A model generated the notes under the pieces. It saw only the letters and a list, made by a program, of their open reading frames with translations. It had not been told where the DNA came from and made no database searches. A stretch of DNA of 21,594 bases, taken from IMG/VR virus record IMGVR_UViG_3300027963_000381, positions 1 through 21,594 of that record; one strand, given 5' to 3'. Source of the stretch: a virus. This document shows, piece by piece, positions 13,472 through 21,562 of this stretch (positions are counted from its first letter, which is position 1; every line of letters starts with the position of its first letter). Made by a program: the position numbers and the translations under genes.

Positions 13472-14499
13472 TATTTATCTCTTATATTTAAAATTTTAAA
13501 GGCATTTTTTCGGGCATTTTGTTGCGACATAGCTGATTGACCGTTTGTTGCCTGTTGAGTTGGTGTTGCTCCTCTACCTTGCCCTATTTCTTCTTTAGCT
13601 GTTGCAAAAAATTCATTCATTCTATTTATCTTAGAGTTAATAGTATCGTTACTATCAAGAGCACTTGGTGCAAAAGTTTTTAAAGCTCTTTTTACTTCTG
13701 CTTCTGGCACAGCCGCACCCGATTCTAAACGAAGCCTAGCATTTATTGCATTAAATAAAGTTGAATTTTCTTGACGACCTCCAGCCAAGCTAAAAGGGAC
13801 ATCCATACTAGCAAGTTTTCTTCTATTGAAAGAGCCGTCTGAATTTGTGATTAAATTTTTAAATCGGTTAATATCTTGCTCTCCTTGCTTAATTAAAGCA
13901 ACTTTACCCGCCGATTCTGCACTTAATTTGCTTGCTGGTCCACCAGGTATTGCTACTAAATTTCCGTCTGCTTGAAATCTATAGCCTGCTGGAGCTTTTT
14001 CTGCTCCTTTTCCATCTGCTCCTTTTCCAGAAGATTCGCTTCTAATTTTTCCAGCTTCAGCTATTAATTTATTTTGTTGCAATTTTTCAGTTGTTAAACC
14101 TAATTGGCTTTTTTGTAAATCAACTTGAGATTGTTGTAATTTTAATTGAGTTGCGGGGTCATTTTTAGCCATATCTCGATTAATAAAAGCACCAATAATA
14201 CTTGCTCCACTTTCAGGTGTAGTCATTGAAGCTATAGCATTTGCAGATTCTGGTGTATAGCCATTTGATGTTAATAATGAACTTAATTGCTGTTGACGAC
14301 CAACCTCTCTTTCAGCAATATCTTTTCTTGCTCTATTTTGAGACCAAGCACCAATACCAGCGGTTGCAATTTGAGCGACTGCAACACCAATTCCACCTTG
14401 AGGGTCAAAACCTTGACCGCTTATCGCCCTGTTGGTAATATCTTCACCTGTTTGGACTTCTTGTAATAATTGTGCTAATGGTTTTCTATTAACTGCCAT
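13471..14499 (-). CDS. Internal virion / DNA-ejection protein (putative)
   Basis: 342 residues, Gln/Ala/Ser-rich and mostly helical: AQIATAGIGAWSQNRARKD (41-59) then coiled sections such as LKLQQSQVDLQKSQLGLTTEKLQ and a low-complexity GKGADGKGAEKAPAGYRFQADG linker. Composition and place between the S74-domain protein and the 572-residue ejection protein match P22 gp7/gp20-type internal proteins. It begins behind a strong AGGAGG ribosome binding site. I recognise no catalytic motif. Confidence 0.6.
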   Translation of the reverse strand: MAVNRKPLAQLLQEVQTGEDITNRAISGQGFDPQGGIGVAVAQIATAGIGAWSQNRARKDIAEREVGRQQQLSSLLTSNGYTPESANAIASMTTPESGASIIGAFINRDMAKNDPATQLKLQQSQVDLQKSQLGLTTEKLQQNKLIAEAGKIRSESSGKGADGKGAEKAPAGYRFQADGNLVAIPGGPASKLSAESAGKVALIKQGEQDINRFKNLITNSDGSFNRRKLASMDVPFSLAGGRQENSTLFNAINARLRLESGAAVPEAEVKRALKTFAPSALDSNDTINSKINRMNEFFATAKEEIGQGRGATPTQQATNGQSAMSQQNARKNAFKILNIRDK

Positions 14500-15569
14500 T
14501 ATTTAACCCTCCTAAATTCAACATCAATTTGTGAATAATCTACTTTTAAGGTACCATCCTTCTCTTGAATAACAGCGGAAGGGTGGTTTTCTAATAAGTC
14601 CTGAGCCATTGCACCAGAATATCTGAATTGACCGTGTTCTTTATTCTTATAGTCAAATTCGTAAATGGGTATTCCGCTTGGTGAAGTTCCAGTGTGCTCT
14701 ATGTTTTCTTTTAAAGTTATATCAGAAAACGCTTTAATTCCTGCCCCTCCTAATGATCCAACTGCCCCAATTAAAGCACTATTCCGTTGCATGCTTCTAT
14801 TTTTTTGAGCTTGTGAACCCATAAATGATAATTGTTGATTTTGCAGTCCTTGTTGTTGAGCAAAGCCAGCCAAATCAATGCCGTTATAATTTGGCTGATA
14901 ACCACCAAACGAAGTGCCAGCCCCTACTTGAGACCTGCCAAGCAAAGCAGATATTTCGTTAAATCTTGATTGCCTTACTTGTTCGCCAGTAGCAATACTA
15001 GCTTGCGATAAATCGGTATATTGACGAGCAATTGAATCGTCTAATCGATTCATAGCCGAATTATATTGTTCAGAACCCATAGGAATTCCTTGATCTGCTA
15101 ATTGTTGAGCTAAATCTTTTTTTTGTGATTGAACAATAGGATCAATTTGAGCTTTTCCTCTTTGAAAAGTTGCATCTTGAATTGCTTGTCCACTATTTGA
15201 AAAATCACCACTTAAAGAACCGCTTAATTGACCCGCTAAACTTTCTTGTCTTAATCTTTCAGCTTTTGTAAAATCGCTTTCATTTAATCTTACACTATTT
15301 GTCAACGGATCATAAATTTGTGAGCCTTCTGGTGTGTAAATATTAGGATTGTTTAAAAGTAAATCTTTTTTTTGTTCAGGCGAAAGACTTTCAAAAAGAT
15401 TTGCAGTTGTAATATCTTGTTGCGTAGGTACAAATGCAGTTCCATCAGCATTTTTTCTATCTTCAAATAAACCTTTTTTATTTCCAACAATACCTCTACC
15501 TGTCCCTAAAAAATTATTGCCAAGACCTCCTAAATTTAATGCTTTTTTAAAAAATTTTCCAAATGCCAT
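14499..15569 (-). CDS. Virion structural protein with C-terminal S74 chaperone domain
   Basis: 356 residues. From residue 282 the protein reads SDITLKENI, then GIPIYEFDYKN, FRYSGAMAQDLLENHPSAVI and KVDYSQIDV: the start and core of the Peptidase S74 intramolecular chaperone/auto-protease domain, with Ser282 and Lys287 where the Ser-Lys dyad is expected. In other phages this domain drives trimer folding of fibres and may be cut off. Residues 1-280 are Gln/Gly/Ser-rich and unlike a fibre, more like a podovirus tail or internal protein. It shares a base with its downstream neighbour, and the stabilisation protein lies 7 nt upstream. The domain is short, ending just after the conserved part. Confidence 0.72.
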   Translation of the reverse strand: MAFGKFFKKALNLGGLGNNFLGTGRGIVGNKKGLFEDRKNADGTAFVPTQQDITTANLFESLSPEQKKDLLLNNPNIYTPEGSQIYDPLTNSVRLNESDFTKAERLRQESLAGQLSGSLSGDFSNSGQAIQDATFQRGKAQIDPIVQSQKKDLAQQLADQGIPMGSEQYNSAMNRLDDSIARQYTDLSQASIATGEQVRQSRFNEISALLGRSQVGAGTSFGGYQPNYNGIDLAGFAQQQGLQNQQLSFMGSQAQKNRSMQRNSALIGAVGSLGGAGIKAFSDITLKENIEHTGTSPSGIPIYEFDYKNKEHGQFRYSGAMAQDLLENHPSAVIQEKDGTLKVDYSQIDVEFRRVK

Positions 15570-15576
15570 ATTTTCC

Positions 15577-17097
15577 TTAAATTATATTACTAACACTTAC
15601 ACTATAATCGGTCCTATACCAATTAATTTGTTGTCCGTTTATACTTGCCTTTATTCTCATCCCAAGGTCTACACCTTGTCCTGATGAATAAATTAATTCG
15701 TTTCTTGTTAATCCTTCAGCACTCCACAAAGCAACATCCCATAAAGCCACATCCCAAAAAGACCCAACTCCAACTGATGATGAATTTTGTGAAGTTAAAC
15801 CTCTACCATAATCAAAGTTGACTATTGAATTTATTGCTATAGTGCCGTCTAATTTTAGAGTGTTTCGATAGCTATTTACTACTTTTTCTTGTGGACTTCC
15901 TAAATTATTATAAGCGGATTGAATATCGCAAACAATATTTGCTCCGTTGTCATTGTAGCCATCATCGGCTTTAAATATTTTGCCACTCCCACCAAAATAT
16001 AGATTGTTATTAAACATTCCCCAAGTGGAAGCATTCATCCCCGTAAATTTACAAGCCGCGCCAGTAATTGTGTTTAAAATATATTGGTGATAAATTGTGT
16101 TTGTTGCTACTGGAACATTAATTAAAAGCCAACCACCTTTTGGATACATTGCAACTTCCCAGCCATAATTTGAACTATAGTTATTAACAGACTCTATTGC
16201 TACACCAGATAATTTACTTCTCTGTGTAACTGAACCATCATTTTTAAATACTTCACTAAAAAATACAAAATCTTGATCCGTAATAATCATAATATCACCA
16301 GCAACTTTTTTGGCTCCTCTTATTGCTATTGGACGACCTATTTTGTAAGTTCCAAGCAATGCCCAGCTTGAAGGATCGGAGCCTTGATACAAAAGAACAT
16401 CGCCACTTGACATTAAAAATACTGCATAATCATCAACACCATTACCACCATCTAAATTCCAAGTCATCATTGAAACAAGATTGCCTCCAAAGGGTGCAAC
16501 TCTAGACAATTGAAATTTAGTAAAAACACCACCAATTGCATTTGTTGCTCCATACCAAACATCTTGTGCGTTTGAGTTCCAGACATAAACTCTATTCTTA
16601 TGAATATTTATGCCGTTTAATTCATTGACTGTTAATCCACTTCCGCTTATAGTAGAAGCTGTTAAGGTTGTGCCATCAAATGTTTGAGGTGTATCAGCAC
16701 CATTAACCATTATTAAATAAGCATTAAAATTCACCCATTGAAATCTTGCATTTGTAAATCCGCTACCAATGTTTATAATACTTGCGGGATTTGTAATATC
16801 ATTTATGGTGCTCCCATTAGCGCAAATAAATTTTCTAACTGTGTTAGCATTATATTCCATTAAAGTCTCAACATAACCAGATAAACCAGTTGCATATTGA
16901 GTAAATCCTTTTCTAGTTGAAACAGAACCTTGACCGGGAAACCAATTTTCCATAATTACAGCATCAGTTGGTTCCATTAGGCTTTCACTATCTTTAGTGT
17001 TTAACCCACCAGAAGGCGAAGGGACATTTACTCTTAAAGCTTGTCCGTTTCTTTCTTGATCCAATGATGGATATGATTTACCTAATGTTAATACCAT
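15577..17097 (-). CDS. Tail/head stabilisation protein (beta-propeller type)
   Basis: 506 residues. The N-terminus, SPSGGLNTKDSESLMEPTDA then VIMENWFPGQGSVSTRKGF, is the hallmark of podovirus 'stabilisation' or tail-tube B-like proteins, followed by repeated blade-like units (ICANGSTINDI, YLIMVNGADTPQTFDG, VYVWNSNAQDVWYG, VFLMSSGDVLLYQGSD, NNLYFGGSGKIF). Near the end FWDVALWDVALW is a duplicated WDVA pair also seen in relatives. It would plug the head-tail connector and close the portal channel. It starts directly after the connector gene. Confidence 0.82.
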   Translation of the reverse strand: MVLTLGKSYPSLDQERNGQALRVNVPSPSGGLNTKDSESLMEPTDAVIMENWFPGQGSVSTRKGFTQYATGLSGYVETLMEYNANTVRKFICANGSTINDITNPASIINIGSGFTNARFQWVNFNAYLIMVNGADTPQTFDGTTLTASTISGSGLTVNELNGINIHKNRVYVWNSNAQDVWYGATNAIGGVFTKFQLSRVAPFGGNLVSMMTWNLDGGNGVDDYAVFLMSSGDVLLYQGSDPSSWALLGTYKIGRPIAIRGAKKVAGDIMIITDQDFVFFSEVFKNDGSVTQRSKLSGVAIESVNNYSSNYGWEVAMYPKGGWLLINVPVATNTIYHQYILNTITGAACKFTGMNASTWGMFNNNLYFGGSGKIFKADDGYNDNGANIVCDIQSAYNNLGSPQEKVVNSYRNTLKLDGTIAINSIVNFDYGRGLTSQNSSSVGVGSFWDVALWDVALWSAEGLTRNELIYSSGQGVDLGMRIKASINGQQINWYRTDYSVSVSNII

Positions 17098-17793
17098 TTA
17101 TGGAGTAATTGTCGCTGGATAACCAACTTTAATATTGTTGTCGTAATAATAATGCTTAATAGTTCTTCTTGCTCCGTTTGTCCTAACTCTTTCAACTGCT
17201 GCATTATCAGCAATTTTTTTTTCTTCAGCATAAGGGCGACCTTGATTTTTTAACCATCTCCAAGTTGCATCTAACCTTACAATATGTGCGTCAATAGCGG
17301 GGACATCAGTATCAGCTAACCATTCAGTTTGACCAGTTCCGCTTGAACTTAAAATAACATGATTGCTAATATATTCGTAAATATGTGTTTCAATAGCGGC
17401 AGGTGTAGGAAACAATAAAACATGATTTGCTCTAATTCTAGAATATTCAAAACCAGTTCCACCAGTAATACCTTGATTTTTTAAAATTCTCCATTCTTCA
17501 GGAGTAACTGGAATTGCTACTGGGTGTTGTGTGGTGGTATTCCAAAAAGTTCCATTTATAAATCTGTCAAAATCTTCAGGTAAATTATAGGAAACTTGCG
17601 AAACTACAGTGTTAAATGTTTTTTCTTTTTGCAATTCTTGCCAATTATAAGCCCGTGCCAATTCAGTAATTGACACGGTCATTACTTCTAAAATTTGTTT
17701 TGCAACATCTTCAACATTGCCAATTATGGCATTTGGAACATTGCCAGCTTTAGTTTCTTTTAAAATTGATTGTGAAATTGTTAAAAGACTCAT
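17098..17793 (-). CDS. Head-tail connector protein (P22 gp4 / T7 gp11-like)
   Basis: 231 residues. The pattern ITELARAYNWQELQKEKTFN (42-61), YNLPEDFDRFINGTFWN, FPTPAAIETHIYEYIS and, in the last third, DVPAIDAHIVRLDATWRWLKNQGRPYAEE is typical of tail-tube A / gp4-like connectors: N-terminal helix bundle, beta part, then the helix with R-W-L/K-x-x-G-x-x-Y. It would attach below the portal ring and link head to tail. It overlaps the LEM-tailed head gene by 1 nt and is followed immediately by the stabilisation protein gene. Confidence 0.8.
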   Translation of the reverse strand: MSLLTISQSILKETKAGNVPNAIIGNVEDVAKQILEVMTVSITELARAYNWQELQKEKTFNTVVSQVSYNLPEDFDRFINGTFWNTTTQHPVAIPVTPEEWRILKNQGITGGTGFEYSRIRANHVLLFPTPAAIETHIYEYISNHVILSSSGTGQTEWLADTDVPAIDAHIVRLDATWRWLKNQGRPYAEEKKIADNAAVERVRTNGARRTIKHYYYDNNIKVGYPATITP

Positions 17794-18266
17794 TATTTAT
17801 TTTTAAGTAAATTTAATAAAACTTCTTTTGAAGCATTCCCTTTATATTCAATTCCTAAATTATCCAATTCAATTTTTAATTCAGAAGCGGTTCTTTTATC
17901 TTCTTCTTCATTTTCTAAATTTGCAACAGAAATTGTGTTAGCTTTTAATGATTCAATTTCAGCTCTTAATTTAGTTAATTCGGCTTCAGGATCAGGCTTG
18001 CCATCTTTTTGTAATGCAAGATATTTTTTGTAAGCATTTTTATATAAATCTTTTTCGTGAATAAATGTTTTTTCGCCACCTTGATCGTAAATAGCTCTTT
18101 CAATGGCTTTTCTAATACAAACTGTATTTGGATCATTAGGAATTGTAATATGAACCCAAAGGTCATAACCTTTAGTAATTTCGTTTTTTTTATCAAAAAA
18201 AGCTATTAATAAACCTTGATCTGATACTAATTGGTTTGGACTTACATTTAAAACTAGATTTGTCAT
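17793..18266 (-). CDS. Head protein with C-terminal LEM/HeH-like domain
   Basis: 157 residues. The last ~33 residues, TASELKIELDNLGIEYKGNA followed by SKEVLLNLL, form a helix-extended-helix (HeH/LEM, Rho-N-like) motif often fused to small phage head proteins. The middle is a Lys/Glu-rich coil (PEAELTKLRAEIESLKANT). The N-terminal ~85 residues (VSDQGLLIAFFDKKNEITKG; WVHITIPNDPNTVCIRKAI) are unrecognised. Placed between decoration and connector genes, it is probably a minor head or head-completion protein. A terminator-like hairpin lies just upstream. Confidence 0.6.
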   Translation of the reverse strand: MTNLVLNVSPNQLVSDQGLLIAFFDKKNEITKGYDLWVHITIPNDPNTVCIRKAIERAIYDQGGEKTFIHEKDLYKNAYKKYLALQKDGKPDPEAELTKLRAEIESLKANTISVANLENEEEDKRTASELKIELDNLGIEYKGNASKEVLLNLLKNK

Positions 18267-18293
18267 ATTTTTTATTTAATTATTAAAAGATTA

Positions 18294-18318
18294 TGGAGGG
18301 ATGTTTTAAGTCCCTCCA
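18294..18318 (-). terminator. Hairpin after capsid and decoration genes
   Basis: TGGAGGG (18294-18300) pairs with CCCTCCA (18312-18318), 7 GC-rich bp with an 11-nt loop, unusual in this AT-rich DNA. On the - strand it follows the decoration gene stop and precedes ATAATCTTTTAATAA. It is likely a partial terminator or 3'-protecting stem that lets capsid genes be expressed more than the tail genes beyond. Confidence 0.55.
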
Positions 18319-18330
18319 AATTAACTGTAA

Positions 18331-18834
18331 TTAAGCAGCTAAACCATCATCAACAAATGGATAAGCTATTTCAAGCTCAGCCAAACCAGTTGAAGGGGTA
18401 TCAATCGCAGAAGCACCTTTGCACTTCTTGATTCTATCGCCAGCAACAATAGCATCATCAATAGATCCAGCAGTAGCAGTTCCATAGCAATTTGCATTAT
18501 CTGCAAAACTAGCAAGAACTTTACCTACAGCTTTACCGTAGATTTGATACCAACCAAAGCTAGAGGCAACATTGGCGGACATTGCAAAAGCAACATCACC
18601 AATATCATTAGCGGCTAATAACGAAGTTGAAAAATCATCTTGGTTAAAAAGGACACAGGAACCAATAACGGTTGAAGCAACACCTTTTAAGTAAATGAAT
18701 TCACCTTCACCGTAATTAGTAGATGCGGTGTCAACAGCCTTAACTCTAGTGCCTAATGGCAAAAGTTGAGTTGTTGAAGTATCGGCAATAGCTTGTGGAA
18801 TTACAAAGCCATTGTTAGGAGCAAAATTAGACAT
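18331..18834 (-). CDS. Head decoration / capsid accessory protein
   Basis: 167 residues, Ala/Gly/Val-rich with a beta-barrel look: LLPLGTRVKAVDTASTNYGE (24-43), EFIYLKGVASTVIGSCVLF, DIGDVAFAMSANVASSFGWY, QIYGKAVGKVLASFADNA, AGDRIKKCKG. This arrangement immediately after the major capsid gene is that of decoration or capsid-stabilising proteins of podoviruses with this capsid type. No signal or membrane segment. It is separated from the capsid gene by 27 nt and lacks a Shine-Dalgarno. Confidence 0.68.
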   Translation of the reverse strand: MSNFAPNNGFVIPQAIADTSTTQLLPLGTRVKAVDTASTNYGEGEFIYLKGVASTVIGSCVLFNQDDFSTSLLAANDIGDVAFAMSANVASSFGWYQIYGKAVGKVLASFADNANCYGTATAGSIDDAIVAGDRIKKCKGASAIDTPSTGLAELEIAYPFVDDGLAA

Positions 18835-18861
18835 ATTTTTATATTTTATTTAAATTATTAA

Positions 18862-19824
18862 TTAAGCGTGCATTACACCGTGAACTCTTGCATTATCAAT
18901 AGTCATGTTTCCGATCATAGTCATTGGAATTACATAAGCTGGTTGATTGTAAGGACGAGTCGCTTCTCCAGTAGTAAACAAAGATTTACCTAAATATTCT
19001 AGGAAAATGTGATTTGTATTAATAAAATATGCATGAGAAGCAGGGCATTCAGGATCATAGAATACATCGCTTGATTTATATTTTAAATTATCAAAACCCA
19101 TCGCTCCAATTTTATCAGAACTAATTCTTTGAATTGTTTGAGTTGCAGTTTCAAAAAAGCTAAAATATACACTATCGGCGGCAATCATATCAGGAAGTTC
19201 GCCCATTTGAGCTTGGCATCTTAAATATAAAGCATTAAAAGCTTGCAAAATAGTGGTAGCAGAAGCCGTTACTGATTCAACTGAAAAATCATATAATTTA
19301 TTTTGCCAGAAAGAATAATTAGCTCTGTTAATTTGCCCTACTGTTCCTGAAGTTGGAGCATCAGAAATTAACAATTGTAAACCGCCAATATCTTTACCGC
19401 CAGAACCAGTTCCGTCAGCATAGATTGAAGTTCCAACTTGATTTGACAATGAAGCTTGAAGAACTTTCATTTTTTCAGCCAACAAGTCAACGATTTGTTC
19501 TTTACCAGCATTTTGTGCATACTCTAAATCAGTCATGGTAACAGTACCAGTAAGGATTTTTTGAGCGAAAGTTGCGGTAGAAATTACATCTTGAGGAGTT
19601 GTATTGTAAGTGTCATACTCGCCTTGATATTGAACAGTCCCGTTAGTTGCATAACTAATCTTTTTTTGAAAAGTAGCGCCACCTGATTTTTTTATGATAT
19701 TTCCTTTAGATTTTAATTTTTCGAGTAAAGGATGGTTATTGGTCACATTATCAATAATAGTTGGAGCATAATTGTCCAGCGTGGTAGTGAGTAATTGACC
19801 AATACTTGTATTTGGATTAGGCAT
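18862..19824 (-). CDS. Major capsid protein
   Basis: 320 residues, HK97-fold type by family resemblance. Diagnostic stretches include LLEKLKSKGNIIKKSGGATF (33-52), YQGEYDTYNTTPQDVISTATF, EYAQNAGKEQIVDLLAEKMK, SIYADGTGSGGKDIGGLQLL, SDAPTSGTVGQINRANYSFW and PASHAYFINTNHIFLEYLG, ending in GNMTIDNARVHGVMHA. This matches capsid proteins I remember from podoviruses of alpha- and betaproteobacteria. It builds the icosahedral shell, guided by the scaffold encoded 47 nt upstream. The leader is purely A/T with no Shine-Dalgarno, despite the high expression a capsid gene needs. Confidence 0.88.
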   Translation of the reverse strand: MPNPNTSIGQLLTTTLDNYAPTIIDNVTNNHPLLEKLKSKGNIIKKSGGATFQKKISYATNGTVQYQGEYDTYNTTPQDVISTATFAQKILTGTVTMTDLEYAQNAGKEQIVDLLAEKMKVLQASLSNQVGTSIYADGTGSGGKDIGGLQLLISDAPTSGTVGQINRANYSFWQNKLYDFSVESVTASATTILQAFNALYLRCQAQMGELPDMIAADSVYFSFFETATQTIQRISSDKIGAMGFDNLKYKSSDVFYDPECPASHAYFINTNHIFLEYLGKSLFTTGEATRPYNQPAYVIPMTMIGNMTIDNARVHGVMHA

Positions 19825-19871
19825 TATTTAAATAATTAAAGTTATAAAAAATTTTTATAAATATTAGTTTT

Positions 19872-20843
19872 TTACAACGCTCCAGCAAAATGTTTAGAAA
19901 CAATATCTTCAAGTAAAGCTCTTGGACTAGCGGGGGCAACATTCACACTTGAAGTTCTTCCCGAGAATTTTTTAAGCCTTTTGGCTTTTTCTAATTCCTC
20001 TTTTCGCTTTTCCGTGATTTTTCTAGCAATTTCAATATCTCTCAATTCTACAAGCTCATCATCAAGCATTATTGCTTTTTGATAGGCTTTTTCAAGAGTT
20101 AAATCAGGATTATATAGCGGATGTCCTTCAATATAGAAAGCCGCCATATTTCCTCTAACTCTTTCAAAGTGAGGATATTTAATCTCACCGTTACTATCTT
20201 TAGCCAACTTAAATTGCTCGATTTCTCTTGCATTTACATTAGCAGTTTCTTCTTGTTTCTGTCTTTCAATCTGGGCGAGTCTAGACTCAATATTTTTGTA
20301 ATGGTTGTCTCTAGCTATCTCTTCAGGAGTGCGATAATCGTACTCATCTTGAACAGGTTCTATTAGATCGTTTAAATTAAGATTGTTATATTTTGCTAAA
20401 TCTTTGATTGCTTGAAGTGGATTCTTTTTTAAAGACTCATCAAAAATCTTATAATTAGCCATCTCTTTTTTTGTATTCCCTAATTCAAGTCTAACTTGGT
20501 CCTCTCTAGCACGCAATATTTTGCCTGCCTCTATAACTCTAGCTTGTGTTTCGGGGTCTTTTATCAATTCAACGGCTTCCCTAAACTCTCGTGGTTGCCC
20601 GCTAAGAGTTTTTTTTAGGTCAATACCCTTGTCAATATTCTCTTTTATTTCTTCTTCTAATTTTTCTAATTCCTCTGATTCTTCTTGTGTATTTTCAGTT
20701 GGCTCTAATTCTTTTTGTGTATTATCTTCAATTTCTTGCTCCACTTCTTCCTTTACTTCTTCCTTTATTTCTTCAATTGGATTTTTTGAATCTTCAATTT
20801 TTCCAACACTTTCTAGTAATTTTTCTCTTAAAATATCGTTCAT
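19872..20843 (-). CDS. Scaffolding protein
   Basis: 323 residues, immediately before the major capsid gene. Residues ~15-75 are extremely Glu/Lys-rich (EEIKEEVKEEVEQEIEDN, EELEKLEEEIKENIDKG), followed by helical, charged sequence throughout, a helix ending in a basic patch (RKITEKRKEELEKAKRLKKF) and a short C-terminal tail. Acidic, helical, coiled-coil proteins in this position guide procapsid assembly and are then released; the basic C-terminal part usually binds the capsid protein. Low sequence identity is normal for scaffolds, so the call rests on composition and order. Confidence 0.75.
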   Translation of the reverse strand: MNDILREKLLESVGKIEDSKNPIEEIKEEVKEEVEQEIEDNTQKELEPTENTQEESEELEKLEEEIKENIDKGIDLKKTLSGQPREFREAVELIKDPETQARVIEAGKILRAREDQVRLELGNTKKEMANYKIFDESLKKNPLQAIKDLAKYNNLNLNDLIEPVQDEYDYRTPEEIARDNHYKNIESRLAQIERQKQEETANVNAREIEQFKLAKDSNGEIKYPHFERVRGNMAAFYIEGHPLYNPDLTLEKAYQKAIMLDDELVELRDIEIARKITEKRKEELEKAKRLKKFSGRTSSVNVAPASPRALLEDIVSKHFAGAL

Positions 20844-20882
20844 AAATTATTTTTTTGTTAATAAAACATATATTATAAAAAC

Positions 20883-20910
20883 AGAATAGAAATTAATAAA
20901 TAATAGTCAA
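20883..20910 (-). promoter_or_regulatory. Possible promoter before scaffold/capsid genes
   Basis: In the 75-nt gap upstream of the scaffold gene the - strand reads TTGACT (complement of 20905-20910), 16 nt, then TATTCT (complement of 20883-20888), a 4/6 -10 match. It may raise capsid-gene transcription; in DNA this AT-rich the -10 is weak evidence. Confidence 0.3.
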
Positions 20911-20918
20911 ATATTTTT

Positions 20919-21149
20919 TTAATAATCTTTAATGTGGCAACCAGCTCTTTTAATAGAAGATAAATAATCTTGTTTATTTGTGTAAACTTTATTGTCTAAG
21001 TGGCTTTGAATACCACCTTTATCTCTAATATATTGGTCAATTGTCGGATCTTTTCCAAGGACATTTTTTTTTGATGTACCCGTTGAATAATTATCAATTT
21101 CAATCCAATGGGCTTTGCCGTCAACATAAGTTAGTCTTTTAGTAGTCAT
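20919..21149 (-). CDS. Small conserved-looking phage protein, unknown
   Basis: 76 residues: RLTYVDGKAHWIEIDNYST near the N-terminus, a middle DPTIDQYIRDKGGIQSHLDNKVYTNKQDYLSSIKRAGC and a closing HIKDY. The last part (TNKQDYLSSIKRAGCHIKDY) looks like a short 'labelled loop' seen in FmdB-like/putative regulatory zinc proteins with the Cys ligands lost, but this is weak. It abuts the following DUF6321-like gene (stop at 21150, start at 21149), pointing to one operon. Function unknown. Confidence 0.6.
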   Translation of the reverse strand: MTTKRLTYVDGKAHWIEIDNYSTGTSKKNVLGKDPTIDQYIRDKGGIQSHLDNKVYTNKQDYLSSIKRAGCHIKDY

Positions 21150-21416
21150 TTAACAATCCCATTTTTTTAAAGCTAACGCCTTTCTTGTAGGCTTGCCGTT
21201 TTTTTTCATTGGTCCTTCAACTCCAGACATTCTGGCGCAAAAAGATTTCCTACGATTCGCATCGGTAGGGCTTTTTTTTGCTTGTTTTGCACTAACTGGT
21301 GGCTTTAAATTGCTTCCAGTAGCATTATTATATTTTGCTCTGCCCTTTGCGGTTAATCCACCCGAAGGAGATTTATCGCCTTTGCTTAGACTTAAGTTTA
21401 CAGTTTTTTTTGGCAT
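21150..21416 (-). CDS. DUF6321-like small basic phage protein
   Basis: 88 residues, very basic. SPSGGLTAKGRAKYNNATGS (17-36) and RRKSFCARMSGVEGPMKKNG then KPTRKALALKKWDC are conserved blocks of a small protein found in many phages of marine and other alphaproteobacteria, usually before the structural genes (DUF6321, name from memory). No function is known; the charge suggests nucleic-acid contact, perhaps in packaging. It lies 2 nt downstream of another tiny conserved gene. Confidence 0.68.
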   Translation of the reverse strand: MPKKTVNLSLSKGDKSPSGGLTAKGRAKYNNATGSNLKPPVSAKQAKKSPTDANRRKSFCARMSGVEGPMKKNGKPTRKALALKKWDC

Positions 21417-21418
21417 GT

Positions 21419-21562
21419 TTATTTTTTGGCAGTTTTTTTAGCGTCTTTAAAATCTTTAGCAGAAGGTACTCCTTTTGCTCCTGCTTTTTTCATTTTTTCG
21501 CCAGAGCCTGCTTTTATTCTTTCTTTTTTAGCAGCAATATTAGCGTATAAACCTTTTTTCAT
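21419..21562 (-). CDS. Small basic phage protein (KGLYANI family)
   Basis: 47 residues, starting at the ATG complementary to 21560-21562 and stopping at 21419. It reads MKKGLYANIAAKKERIKAGS then GEKMKKAGAKGVPSAKDFKD and ends in KKTAKK. This closely matches a short Lys-rich protein ('KGLYANI.AK..RI..GSGE.M') that accompanies the DUF6321-like gene in many phages. It is 17 Lys of 47, so DNA binding is plausible, but no role is established. The gap to the next gene is 2 nt. Nothing further can be called in 21563-21594. Confidence 0.75.
   Translation of the reverse strand: MKKGLYANIAAKKERIKAGSGEKMKKAGAKGVPSAKDFKDAKKTAKK

Noticed and set aside
16300-16505. Plus-strand ORF within the stabilisation protein
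   Set aside because: Antisense to a well-supported structural gene, His/Leu-rich shadow of complementary codons.
17975-18196. Second - strand ORF inside the LEM-tailed head gene
   Set aside because: Out-of-frame within a well-supported gene, Lys/Ile-rich without recognisable pattern.
20121-20889. Plus-strand ORFs opposite the scaffold gene, Ser/Phe-rich
   Set aside because: Their Ser/Phe runs are the mirror image of Glu/Lys codons of the scaffold.
21193-21550. Plus-strand hydrophobic ORFs at the right end
   Set aside because: Antisense to the two Lys-rich genes; Phe/Leu runs come from complementary Lys codons.
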